This document shows positions 7,205 through 14,833 of a stretch of 64,000 nucleotides of DNA, one piece after another. Made by a program: the position numbers and the translations under genes. Positions within the stretch are counted from its first letter, which is position 1. Each line of letters opens with the position of its first letter. Source of the DNA: JADKAV01 sp963818505 (GTDB lineage: Bacteria > Actinomycetota > Actinomycetes > S36-B12 > UBA10799); the NCBI GenBank assembly GCA_963818505.1, contig CAWFSJ010000005.1, positions 124,001 to 188,000 of the forward strand, read 5' to 3'. Under the pieces are notes generated by a model. That model ran no database searches and was not told the DNA's origin. It saw only the letters and a list, made by a program, of their open reading frames with translations.

Positions 7205-8470
7205 TCACACCAGGATGGCGTGGCTGAGGGTGTAAATGGCCAGCCCGGCCAGCGCGCCCACCAGAGTCCCGTTGAGCCGGATGAACTGCAGGTCGCGGCC
7301 GACCTGGATCTCGATCTTGCGAGAGGTTTCGTCGGCATCCCAGCGATCGACGGTCTCGGTGATCAGCTTGGTGATCTCCTCGCGGTTGTTGCGGACCACA
7401 TGCACCGCTGCATCCTCCACCCACGTGTTCACCCGGTCACGACTGGATTCGTTGTCGACGAGGTTCCGGCCCAGCGAGACGAGCGAATCGACGATGCGCA
7501 CACGAAGGTCGGAGGTCGGGTCGTCCAAAGCCCGCAGCAGCATCTCCTTGGCCACAGTGCCCGTCGCGTTCAGGGTCCGCGCGACCTCCGGGTGGTCGAG
7601 CACGCGCATCTTGGCCTGCTCGGCCTTGTACTGCATGTCCGCGTCGAAACGAAGGTCGTTGGACAGTTTGATCAATGCCTCATCAATCGATTTGCGCAGG
7701 GGATGCTGGGGGTCGTCGCGGACGTCCTGGGCGAAGCGCACAGCCTCGCGGTAGACCTTGTTGGCCACCATGTCGTCGGCCCATCGCGGCGACCATGTCG
7801 GCGCCTGCCGCTCGACGACGTCGGTGACGCGGTTGCGGTTGTCAGCCAGCCAGTCGTACAACGAACCAGCCACCAAGTCGATGAGGGGGACATGAGCGCG
7901 ATCCGTTACAACCTCCCCGAGCAGGTTGCCTGCAGGCTCCGCGATGGGGAACTCCTCCGCACGCTTGCGCAGGAAGTCCCCCACGGCCGCGCGCACCTGC
8001 TCATCGTCGAGCAGGCCCAGGCCCGACTTGATCCCCACAGCGATCTCACTGGACACCCGCCGGGCATTCTCGTAGTCGCTGATCCACTGGCCGACCCGCA
8101 GCCCGACATCCAGTGCCTTGATCCGTTGCCGAACGACATCCTCTGCCAGGAAGTTGGTACCGACGAAGTCCCCGAGGTTGCGCCCGATCGCGTTCTTGCG
8201 GGTGGGGATGATCGCCGTGTGCGGGATCGGGATTCCCAGCGGATGGCGGAACAGCGCGGTGACTGCGAACCAGTCGGCCAACGCACCGACCATGCCCGCT
8301 TCAGCGGCGGCGCGTACGTAGCCGGCCCACCCCACACCGTCTCGTTCCAGCACGAACGCGATCGCGTAGATCACGGCTGCGGCGAGCAGCGCGCCGACGG
8401 CCACGAGCTTCATGCGGCGCAGTCCGCGCAGTTTCTCCTCGTCAGCCACTGTCAGGGCCAAGGCACTCAT
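7205..8470 (-). CDS. DUF445 family membrane protein
   Basis: This is a 421-aa protein from ATG 8470 (a GTG at 8488 would add six residues). It belongs to DUF445 (YjiN-like): a membrane segment near 20-45, then AGMVGALADWFAVTALFRHPLGIPI (split here; core ALADWFAVTALF at about 62-73), IPTRKNAIGRNLGDFV (about 87-102), a long soluble helical region, and a C-terminal membrane segment (LNGTLVGALAGLAIYTL). Function is unknown in the family. It lies 28 bp after the DUF4184 gene, same strand. Confidence 0.85.
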   Translation of the reverse strand: MSALALTVADEEKLRGLRRMKLVAVGALLAAAVIYAIAFVLERDGVGWAGYVRAAAEAGMVGALADWFAVTALFRHPLGIPIPHTAIIPTRKNAIGRNLGDFVGTNFLAEDVVRQRIKALDVGLRVGQWISDYENARRVSSEIAVGIKSGLGLLDDEQVRAAVGDFLRKRAEEFPIAEPAGNLLGEVVTDRAHVPLIDLVAGSLYDWLADNRNRVTDVVERQAPTWSPRWADDMVANKVYREAVRFAQDVRDDPQHPLRKSIDEALIKLSNDLRFDADMQYKAEQAKMRVLDHPEVARTLNATGTVAKEMLLRALDDPTSDLRVRIVDSLVSLGRNLVDNESSRDRVNTWVEDAAVHVVRNNREEITKLITETVDRWDADETSRKIEIQVGRDLQFIRLNGTLVGALAGLAIYTLSHAILV

Positions 8471-8498
8471 GGGGGCATCTTGCCCCACGTCCGGCGGA

Positions 8499-9257
8499 TC
8501 AGCCGAGGGCGCGTCGCATGTGCCAATAGGCGGCGATCACCAGACTGGTGGCCGCCACGGTCATCACCGGCACAACCGAAACTGCGAAGACCGCCGAGCC
8601 CGCCATGGCGCCACTGCCAACCACGGCAACCCCGGTGAACAGGGTGGCTGCCACGGCCCCGCCGACCACGGTGACCCGTGCGGCGATCTTGCCCAGCGCG
8701 GAAGCCTGGCGCTTCAGCGGATAGGTCTTCGCCGTGCGGTACCAGCGCAACGCCCACACCGCGAGCAACACGAGACCGATGACGGAGAACAGCACCTGCA
8801 GGAAATAGTGCAGAGGCATACCCGCCACATCGGTGTGGAAGAAGCCCGTCGTGCCGGTGACCAAGGTCCCGGCGTGAGTGAACAGGTCGAGGAATTGGTG
8901 CGTCGCTCCCCCGATGAGCAACGAGGCGAACACGCCCAGCACCTTCGCCGGTGTCGCCAGACGCACCCGCAGACCCGGTTGCTGATGCGGCGCCAGGCGC
9001 GCACGAACCCCGGACGGCGCGAACCAGTCAGCCGGACGCCCCAGAAACCCGTGCCAGATGACGAAGAGCGCGAAGCCGACCACCAGGTTGAGGAACAGCA
9101 AGCCGAACACCGTGTGCGTCTGGTCGGTCGTGTAACCCAGAAAAGGCGCGAACAATGGCAGATCGGGGGCCATGGCGCCGATGACCAGCGCGGAGGTCGA
9201 CACCCACTGCGCCCTGATGGGCAAGATGGCGGCCGCGTGGCTGACGGTGAAGGGCAT
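8499..9257 (-). CDS. DUF4184 family membrane protein
   Basis: This 252-aa multi-pass protein opens MPFTVSHAAAILPI, the DUF4184 signature. Conserved Asp and His residues follow (MAPDLPLFAPF about 38-48, THQFLDLFTHAG about 130-142), which in this family resemble metal-dependent phospholipase/hydrolase-like motifs in a membrane. The ATG at 9257 was preferred over upstream codons because the family starts with MPFT. Likely first gene of the three-gene minus-strand operon. Function unknown. Confidence 0.82.
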   Translation of the reverse strand: MPFTVSHAAAILPIRAQWVSTSALVIGAMAPDLPLFAPFLGYTTDQTHTVFGLLFLNLVVGFALFVIWHGFLGRPADWFAPSGVRARLAPHQQPGLRVRLATPAKVLGVFASLLIGGATHQFLDLFTHAGTLVTGTTGFFHTDVAGMPLHYFLQVLFSVIGLVLLAVWALRWYRTAKTYPLKRQASALGKIAARVTVVGGAVAATLFTGVAVVGSGAMAGSAVFAVSVVPVMTVAATSLVIAAYWHMRRALG

Positions 9258-9358
9258 GGTTCCAGTGTTCCCCGTGGCGGCGGTCCCGCCACCGAATGTG
9301 GGCAACGTCACCGGGAGGTCGCCAAGGCCCACCCGAGGCTCGGTATCGTGGCCTCATC

Positions 9359-9430
9359 GCCCCGTTAGCTCAGTGGTAGAGCACTCGCCTTGTAAGCGAA
9401 AGGTCGTCCGTTCAATCCGGACACGGGGCT
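9359..9430 (+). tRNA. tRNA-Thr (anticodon TGT)
   Basis: Acceptor strands GCCCCGT (9359-9365) and ACGGGGC (9423-9429) pair perfectly. The D-arm contains TAGCTCAGTGGTAGAGC, the anticodon loop is CTTGTAA with anticodon TGT, and the T-arm is TCCGTTCAATCCGGA. CCA is not encoded. The pair at the base of the anticodon stem is a C-A mismatch, otherwise the cloverleaf is normal. No integrase or att duplication is next to it. Confidence 0.93.
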
Positions 9431-9689
9431 CGCGCTTGCCGATCAGCAACCTTGTCCGCCCGATGCCTGTGCAGATGCGCTGAGCCCGATTGGGGGTCAT
9501 GGTCGCCGGTGCGACTTCCGCTACCGCAGAACGGGACGTTCAGACTCAGCCCACGCCCTTCGTGAGCTCCTACCGCCAGGCCTCGCCTGGCCCGACACCA
9601 GCGCCAACTACGGGGCCAAGGCGGTCTGCGCGGGCTGAAGCGCCGCGAGTAACACCACCCTGAGGCACCAGAGCGACTAACCTCGCCCC

Positions 9690-10316
9690 ATGTCGACTCG
9701 TGCGATTCTCGAGATCTTCGGTTGGATCGGTTCCGGCCTCATCGTGCTGTCCCTGGCCCAGGCTCGCGTGTGGCGCTTCCGGATCATGAACTTCATCGGA
9801 GCGGTGATCGCCACCGTCTACAACGGGATGCTGTCCATCTGGCCCTTCGCCGCCATGAACCTCGTGATCGCGGTCATCGACGCGTACTGGCTCGTGCGTC
9901 TGCGCAAGGAACGCCAGCCCGAGTCCCAGGCGTACGACCTGCTCGAGGTGAATCACGAGGACGCGTACCTACAGCACTTCCTCAAGGTCCACGGCGAGGA
10001 TGCCAAGAAACACTTCCCCGACTTCACCCCGCAATCCCCGACCGTCTCCAACGTGATGATCATGCGCGGCGATGAGGCTGTCGGGGTGGTGAGCATCTCC
10101 GACATCACCGACGGAACGGCCAAGCTGGGCCTCGACTACGTCACGGAGCGTTTCCGGGACTTCACGCCGGGCACGTTCGTGTACCGGGACTCGGGGATGT
10201 TCGAAAGACTCGGCGTGCGCCGTATCCAAGCACCGGCCACCTCCGGGCCGAAGTACCTGCAACGGATGGGGTTCCAAGAACACGACGGCGCCTGGTTGCG
10301 TGACGTCGCCGCCTGA
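9690..10316 (+). CDS. YgjV-like membrane protein with C-terminal GNAT-like domain
   Basis: The 208-aa protein has two parts. Residues 1-72 form three short membrane helices like the YgjV/Imp family (FGWIGSGLIVLSLAQ, MNFIGAVIATVYN, AMNLVIAVIDAYWLVRL). Residues 80-208 form a soluble domain with a degenerate acetyltransferase-like end (PKYLQRMGFQEHDGAWLR). E. coli YgjV has only the membrane part, so the C-terminal half looks like a fusion. The 259 bp between tRNA-Thr and this gene hold no recognisable feature. Function unknown. Confidence 0.7.
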   Translation: MSTRAILEIFGWIGSGLIVLSLAQARVWRFRIMNFIGAVIATVYNGMLSIWPFAAMNLVIAVIDAYWLVRLRKERQPESQAYDLLEVNHEDAYLQHFLKVHGEDAKKHFPDFTPQSPTVSNVMIMRGDEAVGVVSISDITDGTAKLGLDYVTERFRDFTPGTFVYRDSGMFERLGVRRIQAPATSGPKYLQRMGFQEHDGAWLRDVAA

Positions 10317-10355
10317 CCGGACTTCGCCACATACAGCCCAGTACCGTCACCCTCC

Positions 10356-11843
10356 ATGAGCACCGCCACTGCTGCACGGAGCCCGCGAACGTTCTTCGGG
10401 CACCCAGCAGGACTGTCGACCCTGTTCTTCACCGAGTTCTGGGAGCGCTTCTCCTACTACGGGATGCGCGCGCTACTGGTCCTGTATTTGGTGGCCGCCC
10501 CCGACGGAGCCACTCCTCCGGGCCCAGGGCTGGGCCTGTCGACGGCCACCGCTTCGGCCATCTACGGCACCTACGTCGCACTGGTGTACCTGTTCCCGCT
10601 GCTCGGTGGCTGGATCGCCGACCGGGTGTGGGGGTTCCGCCGCTCGGTTCTGGTAGGTGGCATCGTCATCGCCTGCGGCCACTACTCCATGGCGATGCCC
10701 ACCGAGGTCACCTTCTGGCTCGGCCTACTGCTCATCGCCCTTGGAACAGGACTGCTCAAACCCAACATCTCCGCCATGGTCGGCGAGCTGTACCTGGACC
10801 ACGACACCAAACGTGACGCCGGCTTTTCGATCTTCTACATGGGCATCAACCTGGGCGCGTTCGTGGCACCGCTGATCACCGGCGCGCTCATGGACAACTT
10901 CGGCTGGCACTACGCGTTTGGCGCCGCCGCGATCGGGATGACCTTCGGTGTTATCCAGTACGTCATCGGCGGGCGCAAGACCCTGACCGGGATCGGGCTC
11001 AGCGCCCCCAACCCGGCGACGCCCGAGGAGAAGCGCAACGTCTTCGGGATGCTCGCAGCAGCGGTCCTGGGCATCGTGGTGATCGCGCTGATCGACGCCT
11101 GGCTGTTCGGTTTCGAACTGGCAGACATGGTCGATATCCTGGCCATCTTCATCCTGCTGGTGCCGGTGGTCTACTTCGTTCGGATGTTCAGGACCCCTGG
11201 CATGTCCAGCGACCAGAAGTCCCGGCTGCACGCGTTCCTGGGACTGTTCCTCGGGGCTGCGGTCTTCTGGATGATCTACGACCAAGCGGGGTCGACGCTG
11301 AGCGTGTTCGCGGAGGACAAGACCGACCTGACGGTGGGTGGGTTCAACATTCCCGTGCCCTGGTTGCAGTCGATCAACCCCATCTTCATCATCATCTTCG
11401 CGCCGATCTTCGCGGCCATCTGGTCGCGACTCGGAGATCGGGCGCCGTCCACCCCGCTCAAGTTCGCCTGGGCCCTCTTCGGCATCGGCCTGAGCTTCCT
11501 GGTGATGATCATCCCCGCGCTCGATGCGGAGACCGGGGCCGAGGTCGCCGTGTGGTGGCTGGTCGGGGTCTACCTGATCCAGACATGGGCCGAGTTGCTG
11601 CTCTCCCCGATCGGCCTGAGCGCCTCCACCCGGCTGGCACCTCCGGGCATGGAGGGACAGATGCTCGCGTTGTGGTTCCTGGCCGTCTCGGTGGGTGACA
11701 CCATCGGCGCGCAGATCCTGTCCCGGATCGGGGACAACTACGTGCGTGTGTTCACCACGTTCGGCATCATCGCGATGGTCGCCACCGTGATCGCCTTCCT
11801 CTTCGTCCCGCGGCTCAAGAAGATGATGGTTGGCGTTCACTAG
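10356..11843 (+). CDS. Proton-dependent oligopeptide transporter (POT/PTR2 family)
   Basis: The 495-aa protein has about 14 membrane helices. The N-terminal FFTEFWERFSYYGMRALLVLYL region (about 25-46) holds the E..ERF/Y proton-coupling motif of bacterial peptide MFS transporters, and the second PTR2 signature is near FSIFYMGINLGAFVAPLI (about 155-172). It probably imports di- and tripeptides with protons. The C-terminus overlaps the end of the convergent EamA gene by 29 bp. Close to DtpT in layout; exact substrate range unknown. Confidence 0.92.
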   Translation: MSTATAARSPRTFFGHPAGLSTLFFTEFWERFSYYGMRALLVLYLVAAPDGATPPGPGLGLSTATASAIYGTYVALVYLFPLLGGWIADRVWGFRRSVLVGGIVIACGHYSMAMPTEVTFWLGLLLIALGTGLLKPNISAMVGELYLDHDTKRDAGFSIFYMGINLGAFVAPLITGALMDNFGWHYAFGAAAIGMTFGVIQYVIGGRKTLTGIGLSAPNPATPEEKRNVFGMLAAAVLGIVVIALIDAWLFGFELADMVDILAIFILLVPVVYFVRMFRTPGMSSDQKSRLHAFLGLFLGAAVFWMIYDQAGSTLSVFAEDKTDLTVGGFNIPVPWLQSINPIFIIIFAPIFAAIWSRLGDRAPSTPLKFAWALFGIGLSFLVMIIPALDAETGAEVAVWWLVGVYLIQTWAELLLSPIGLSASTRLAPPGMEGQMLALWFLAVSVGDTIGAQILSRIGDNYVRVFTTFGIIAMVATVIAFLFVPRLKKMMVGVH

Positions 11844-12729
11844 TTGTCCGGCCGATGAGACCTTGCACCAGCGCCGCTCCGACCAGGACGATCACGGCGC
11901 CCAGCGGTTGGTTCCACGTCAAGGTCTCGCCGAGCAGCACGATACCCAGGAATGTGGAGACCAGTGGGGTGGCGTAGGTGACCGAGGCGCTGACCACCGA
12001 CCCAGCCAACGCGATCACCCGGTACATCCAGATGAAGGCAAGCCCCGTCGCGAGCGCCCCGAGCACGGCGACTGCCGCAATAGACGAGACCTGCACGGCC
12101 TGGGGGAAGTCGGTCAGGAACAGGCAGAGCACGGCCATGACGGTGCTGCTGCACAGCAGTTGCGCCCCCATGAGCGACGGCCCTCCTTCGGGACGCCCCG
12201 CCAGGAACCGACGCGTCCACGGCACCCCGACGCCGTAGCAAAGGGTCGCGCCCAAGCACGCCAGGGAACCTGTCAGGTCACCGGACAGCCCCTGCCAGAC
12301 CCCCATCACCACCATGACGCCGGCGAAACCGACGACCAGCCCGAGCACACGCTGACGGGTGAGTCGCTCCGAGGGGACGATTGCCAGCGCGAAGAAGGCG
12401 GTGAACAACGGGGTCGCCGCATTGAACAACCCCGCCAGCACGCTTGAGACCCTCGTTTCGGCCCAGGCGAAGAGGGTGAACGGGATGACGTTGGTCATGA
12501 GGCCGACGAATGCGGCATGCGCCCACACCACTCCGAAGCGGGGCAGCCGTCCGCGCTGCCACACAAGCACGGCCACCACGGCCGCGAAGCCGAACAGCAC
12601 CCGACCGAAGGTGATCTGCAGCGGGACGAACGAATCGAGCCCCACCTTGATCAAGAAGAAACTGGACCCCCAGACCACAGCCAGCGCCCACCAATAGGGC
12701 AACCAGGCTGACAGTCGCGGGCTTTGCAC
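11815..12729 (-). CDS. EamA family (drug/metabolite transporter) permease
   Basis: The 304-aa protein has ten hydrophobic segments in two EamA repeats (WALAVVWGSSFFLIKVGLD at the start, a second repeat from about residue 150). It is probably an exporter of a small metabolite. The open frame extends to 12861, but that extension is translated from the 68-nt repeat copy C and has no transporter homology. GTG 12729 is therefore chosen. Its 3' end overlaps the POT gene end by 29 bp, convergent. Confidence 0.85.
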   Translation of the reverse strand: MQSPRLSAWLPYWWALAVVWGSSFFLIKVGLDSFVPLQITFGRVLFGFAAVVAVLVWQRGRLPRFGVVWAHAAFVGLMTNVIPFTLFAWAETRVSSVLAGLFNAATPLFTAFFALAIVPSERLTRQRVLGLVVGFAGVMVVMGVWQGLSGDLTGSLACLGATLCYGVGVPWTRRFLAGRPEGGPSLMGAQLLCSSTVMAVLCLFLTDFPQAVQVSSIAAVAVLGALATGLAFIWMYRVIALAGSVVSASVTYATPLVSTFLGIVLLGETLTWNQPLGAVIVLVGAALVQGLIGRTTSERQPSSS

Positions 12730-12801
12730 CCTGGACAGTCTGCCAACGCCGCGCGCCCCCGACCCCGGTACCTGCCCGGATCGCCCTGCCGAGGCGCCCT
12801 C

Positions 12802-12869
12802 GTTAGAGGTTGTGGTCCTGGTTAGCGAATCCACGCGTTGTTTCGCTAACCAACCGCACAACCTCTAAC
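12802..12869 (+). repeat. Family-1 68-nt nested inverted repeat, copy C
   Basis: Outer arms are GTTAGAGGTTGTG and CACAACCTCTAAC (12857-12869). The inner arms GGTTAGC/GCTAACC and core CCACGCGTTG are oriented as in copies A and B. The spacers are GTCCT and AACCG, which are the reverse complements of the spacers of copy A on swapped sides. Located upstream of the EamA start. It begins a tandem pair with copy D. Confidence 0.9.
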
Positions 12870-12942
12870 CAACCGCGGCGGGGGCTGTCACGTAGGGCCT
12901 TCGCGCGTGCCGGGGTGAGCTGACCTGTGCTGAGGCGCCCTC

Positions 12943-13010
12943 GTTAGAGGTTGTGGTCCTGGTTAGCGAATCCACGCGTTGTTTCGCTAACCAACCGCAC
13001 AACCTCTAAC
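12943..13010 (+). repeat. Family-1 68-nt nested inverted repeat, copy D
   Basis: Identical to copy C over the 68 nt. C and D lie in a direct repeat of about 103 bp (about 12790-12892 and 12931-13033, period 141 bp) that also includes GAGGCGCCCTC before and AACCGCGGCGGGGGCTGTCACG after the hairpin. No gene lies between 12730 and 13117. Confidence 0.9.
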
Positions 13011-13117
13011 CAACCGCGGCGGGGGCTGTCACGGTCGGACCACAGCGCCGCCGTGTCGCAACCACCCGCAACCCCGACAAGCCCGCATGCTGGAATTTGA
13101 CGCCGAGTGGAGGTTCG

Positions 13118-13357
13118 ATGCCCGCCCTGACCGATCGCGAGCGCGCGATCCTCGATTTCGAGAAGAACTGGTACCGCTTCGAGGGCGCGAAACAGGCAGC
13201 GATCCGGGAGCGGCTCGACCTGTCCCCCACGCGTTACTACCAGTTGCTCAACGCACTCGTGGACAACCCCGAGGCCCTGCGCGCGGAACCGGTGATCGTC
13301 AGGCGACTCCAGCGCCAACGCCAGTCCCGCCGGGCCGCAGTCTCCCGCTCCGCCTGA
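13118..13357 (+). CDS. DUF3263 family small protein
   Basis: The 79-aa protein is a clear DUF3263 member: LTDRERAILDFEKNWYRFEG (3-22), then a helix-turn-helix-like stretch LSPTRYYQLLNALVDNPEAL (about 36-55) and a basic tail. The family is small, actinobacterial and probably DNA-binding. ATG 13118 follows GGAGG (13109-13113). The last 59 bp overlap the convergent gene. Function unknown. Confidence 0.85.
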   Translation: MPALTDRERAILDFEKNWYRFEGAKQAAIRERLDLSPTRYYQLLNALVDNPEALRAEPVIVRRLQRQRQSRRAAVSRSA

Positions 13358-13727
13358 GCGGGCGCTCCACGTAGCCTCCCGCGACAAGCCCAGCGCGACG
13401 CTCGAAGACGTTGCGCGACCACCAGTCACCCGTGCGCATCCACGACCACGCCGCCGCCAGGCCGTAAGCAGGCACAAAGAGAGGCCCCAACAGCGCGTAT
13501 TGGCGCATGTGCGAGACCTCGTGCTCCCACACCGAATCGGCCACGCGCTCCCGGCCGATGACTACACAACCGACAGTGAAAGCCCCTGCTTGTGGAAAGC
13601 CCCAGTGGTATCCGGTGGCCTCCCAGAAATCCCCGCGGCGGCGCACCGCGCAACCGGAGACCCACGCCACCGCGCGCCCGGCCGCGGTCGTCAGGTTGAG
13701 CGCGTTGATTACCACCAGGGGGCGCAT
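13299..13727 (-). CDS. HExxH-containing membrane protein, function unknown
   Basis: The 142-aa protein has HEVSH at about residues 69-73 (the HExxH zinc-site pattern) next to a hydrophobic stretch LLGPLFVPAYGLAAAWSW. This could be a small membrane metallopeptidase-like protein. I see no clear third zinc ligand. ATG 13727 shares TGATG with the stop of gpgS, so they are co-translated; a GTG at 13736 is possible. The last 59 bp overlap DUF3263 on the other strand and encode an Arg/Gly-rich tail of doubtful value. Confidence 0.6.
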   Translation of the reverse strand: MRPLVVINALNLTTAAGRAVAWVSGCAVRRRGDFWEATGYHWGFPQAGAFTVGCVVIGRERVADSVWEHEVSHMRQYALLGPLFVPAYGLAAAWSWMRTGDWWSRNVFERRAGLVAGGYVERPLRRSGRLRPGGTGVGAGVA

Positions 13728-14671
13728 CACGCCCACTTCGCGGTCGGAGCGGTGGCCAGCGGCGGCCTTTCAAGATCCACAATGGCGTGCCAGGTGCCCA
13801 CGAAGTCGTGCCCCACACGGTCGAACTGCGCCATCGCCTGGCCCGCGGCACGGGAGTTGTGCAACTGCGGATCAAGCCGGCGCACTGCCGTCTGCATGAT
13901 CTGTGCGGCCATCAGCCCGAGTTTGCGCTCGTCGTGGTGGCGGTGCACGCGAACGCCGAGGTCCACTTGAGCGATGGCGTCCACGCCGAGCAACTCCGCG
14001 GTGTCCACGAGCATCGCGAACTCGACGCCGTAACCGACCGGGAATGGCAGTCGTTCCAGCAGGTCCCGCCGCGCTGCGTACTCCCCTGCCAGCGGCTGGA
14101 TGACCCCAGCCAGTTCGGGCCAGTAGAGGTTCAGCAGCGGGCGCGCCACCAGTTCGGTTACTCGTCCACCGCCGGCAGCCACCACCGAATCGCCGCTGAC
14201 CAACGGGCGCTCGTAGACCGCCTTGACCAGATGAACGGACGGATCGGTGAGTAGTGGACCGAGCAGCCCGCGCACATATTGCGCAGTGAATGAGCGCAGG
14301 TCGGCATCGACGAACACCACGATGTCCGATTCGGTGGCCGCCAGTGCCCGCCACATCGCCTCACCCTTGCCGCGCATCGCAGGCAGCCGAGGGAAGACCT
14401 CGTCGAGGGCGACCACCCGGGCACCGTTGTCCCTCGCCACCGCAGCCGTTTCGTCGGTCGAGCCCGAGTCGAGTACCACCAGATCGTCCACCAGCGACCC
14501 AGAGAGTTCGTCGGCGATGATCCGGACAATCTGACCGACGGTGGCAGCCTCATTCAACGCCGGCAGGATCACCGCAACCGTGGCCTGCTTGCGCGCAAGG
14601 AGGTCGGCGACGTCCCAGTCATCGGCTGTGGACGTACGGTTGTCCAGCCAGTGCTGAACATGCTCGGTCAC
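13727..14671 (-). CDS. gpgS: Glucosyl-3-phosphoglycerate synthase
   Basis: The 314-aa GT-A glycosyltransferase (family GT81) has VAVILPALNEAATVG (about 33-47), DSGSTDET (about 68-75), the RGKGEAMWRAL donor region (about 99-109) and the DxD-like FVDADL (about 119-124). It would transfer glucose from a nucleotide sugar to 3-phosphoglycerate. This is the first step to glucosylglycerate, a compatible solute, and in mycobacteria to methylglucose lipopolysaccharide. No GpgP phosphatase is adjacent. It reads away from thrC, with the riboswitch between. Confidence 0.9.
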   Translation of the reverse strand: MTEHVQHWLDNRTSTADDWDVADLLARKQATVAVILPALNEAATVGQIVRIIADELSGSLVDDLVVLDSGSTDETAAVARDNGARVVALDEVFPRLPAMRGKGEAMWRALAATESDIVVFVDADLRSFTAQYVRGLLGPLLTDPSVHLVKAVYERPLVSGDSVVAAGGGRVTELVARPLLNLYWPELAGVIQPLAGEYAARRDLLERLPFPVGYGVEFAMLVDTAELLGVDAIAQVDLGVRVHRHHDERKLGLMAAQIMQTAVRRLDPQLHNSRAAGQAMAQFDRVGHDFVGTWHAIVDLERPPLATAPTAKWA

Positions 14672-14721
14672 GTGCCCCCCAGGGGTTTCGGTCGCGATAA
14701 GCGTGTCACAATTCCTTAGAC

Positions 14722-14823
14722 CTCATCCAGAGGGGCAGAGGGACCGGCCCGTTGAAGCCCCGGCAACCTACCGCCACACGGCGGGAATGGTGCCAACTCC
14801 GGCCGCGCGAGCGGGAAGATGCG
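14722..14823 (+). promoter_or_regulatory. SAM-I riboswitch aptamer upstream of thrC
   Basis: The leader contains the SAM-I core: CAGAGGGGCAGAGGGAC, CGGCCCGTTGAAGCCC, CGGCAACC, then GGTGCCAACTCC and GAGCGGGAAGATG. The P1 strands are CTCATC (14722-14727) and GATGCG (14818-14823). The 3' P1 strand runs into the GAAGG ribosome-binding site (14823-14827), so ligand binding could block translation of thrC. This is inferred from sequence; no separate terminator hairpin is evident. Confidence 0.88.
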
Positions 14824-14833
14824 AAGGATTGCC

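Noticed and set aside
7220..8638. A 472-aa plus-strand ORF antisense to DUF445 and DUF4184
   Set aside because: It is rich in His, Gln, Val and Arg, has no recognisable motif, and mirrors two solid minus-strand genes; a typical high-GC shadow.
9359..9430. tRNA-Thr as an integration site of a genomic island
   Set aside because: No integrase, no repeated tRNA end, and gene content on both sides is ordinary.
10725..11840. A 371-aa minus-strand ORF antisense to the POT transporter
   Set aside because: Asp/His/Gln-rich composition of a reversed membrane protein; no homology visible.
12730..12861. N-terminal extension of the EamA transporter
   Set aside because: It is translated from the 68-nt repeat (the reading LAKQRVDSLT recurs at other copies) and does not belong to the protein.
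12802..12869. Family-1 repeats as ordinary rho-independent terminators
   Set aside because: Some lie upstream of genes, length is fixed at 68 nt, loops are large and no T tract follows; a secondary effect on transcription remains possible.
6561..13010. Family-1 repeats as a CRISPR array
   Set aside because: Copies are palindromic, few, irregularly spaced over tens of kilobases, and no cas gene is present.
14819..14833. Earlier ATG for threonine synthase at 14819
   Set aside because: It lies within the riboswitch P1 strand and has no ribosome-binding site; GAAGG is placed for 14834.
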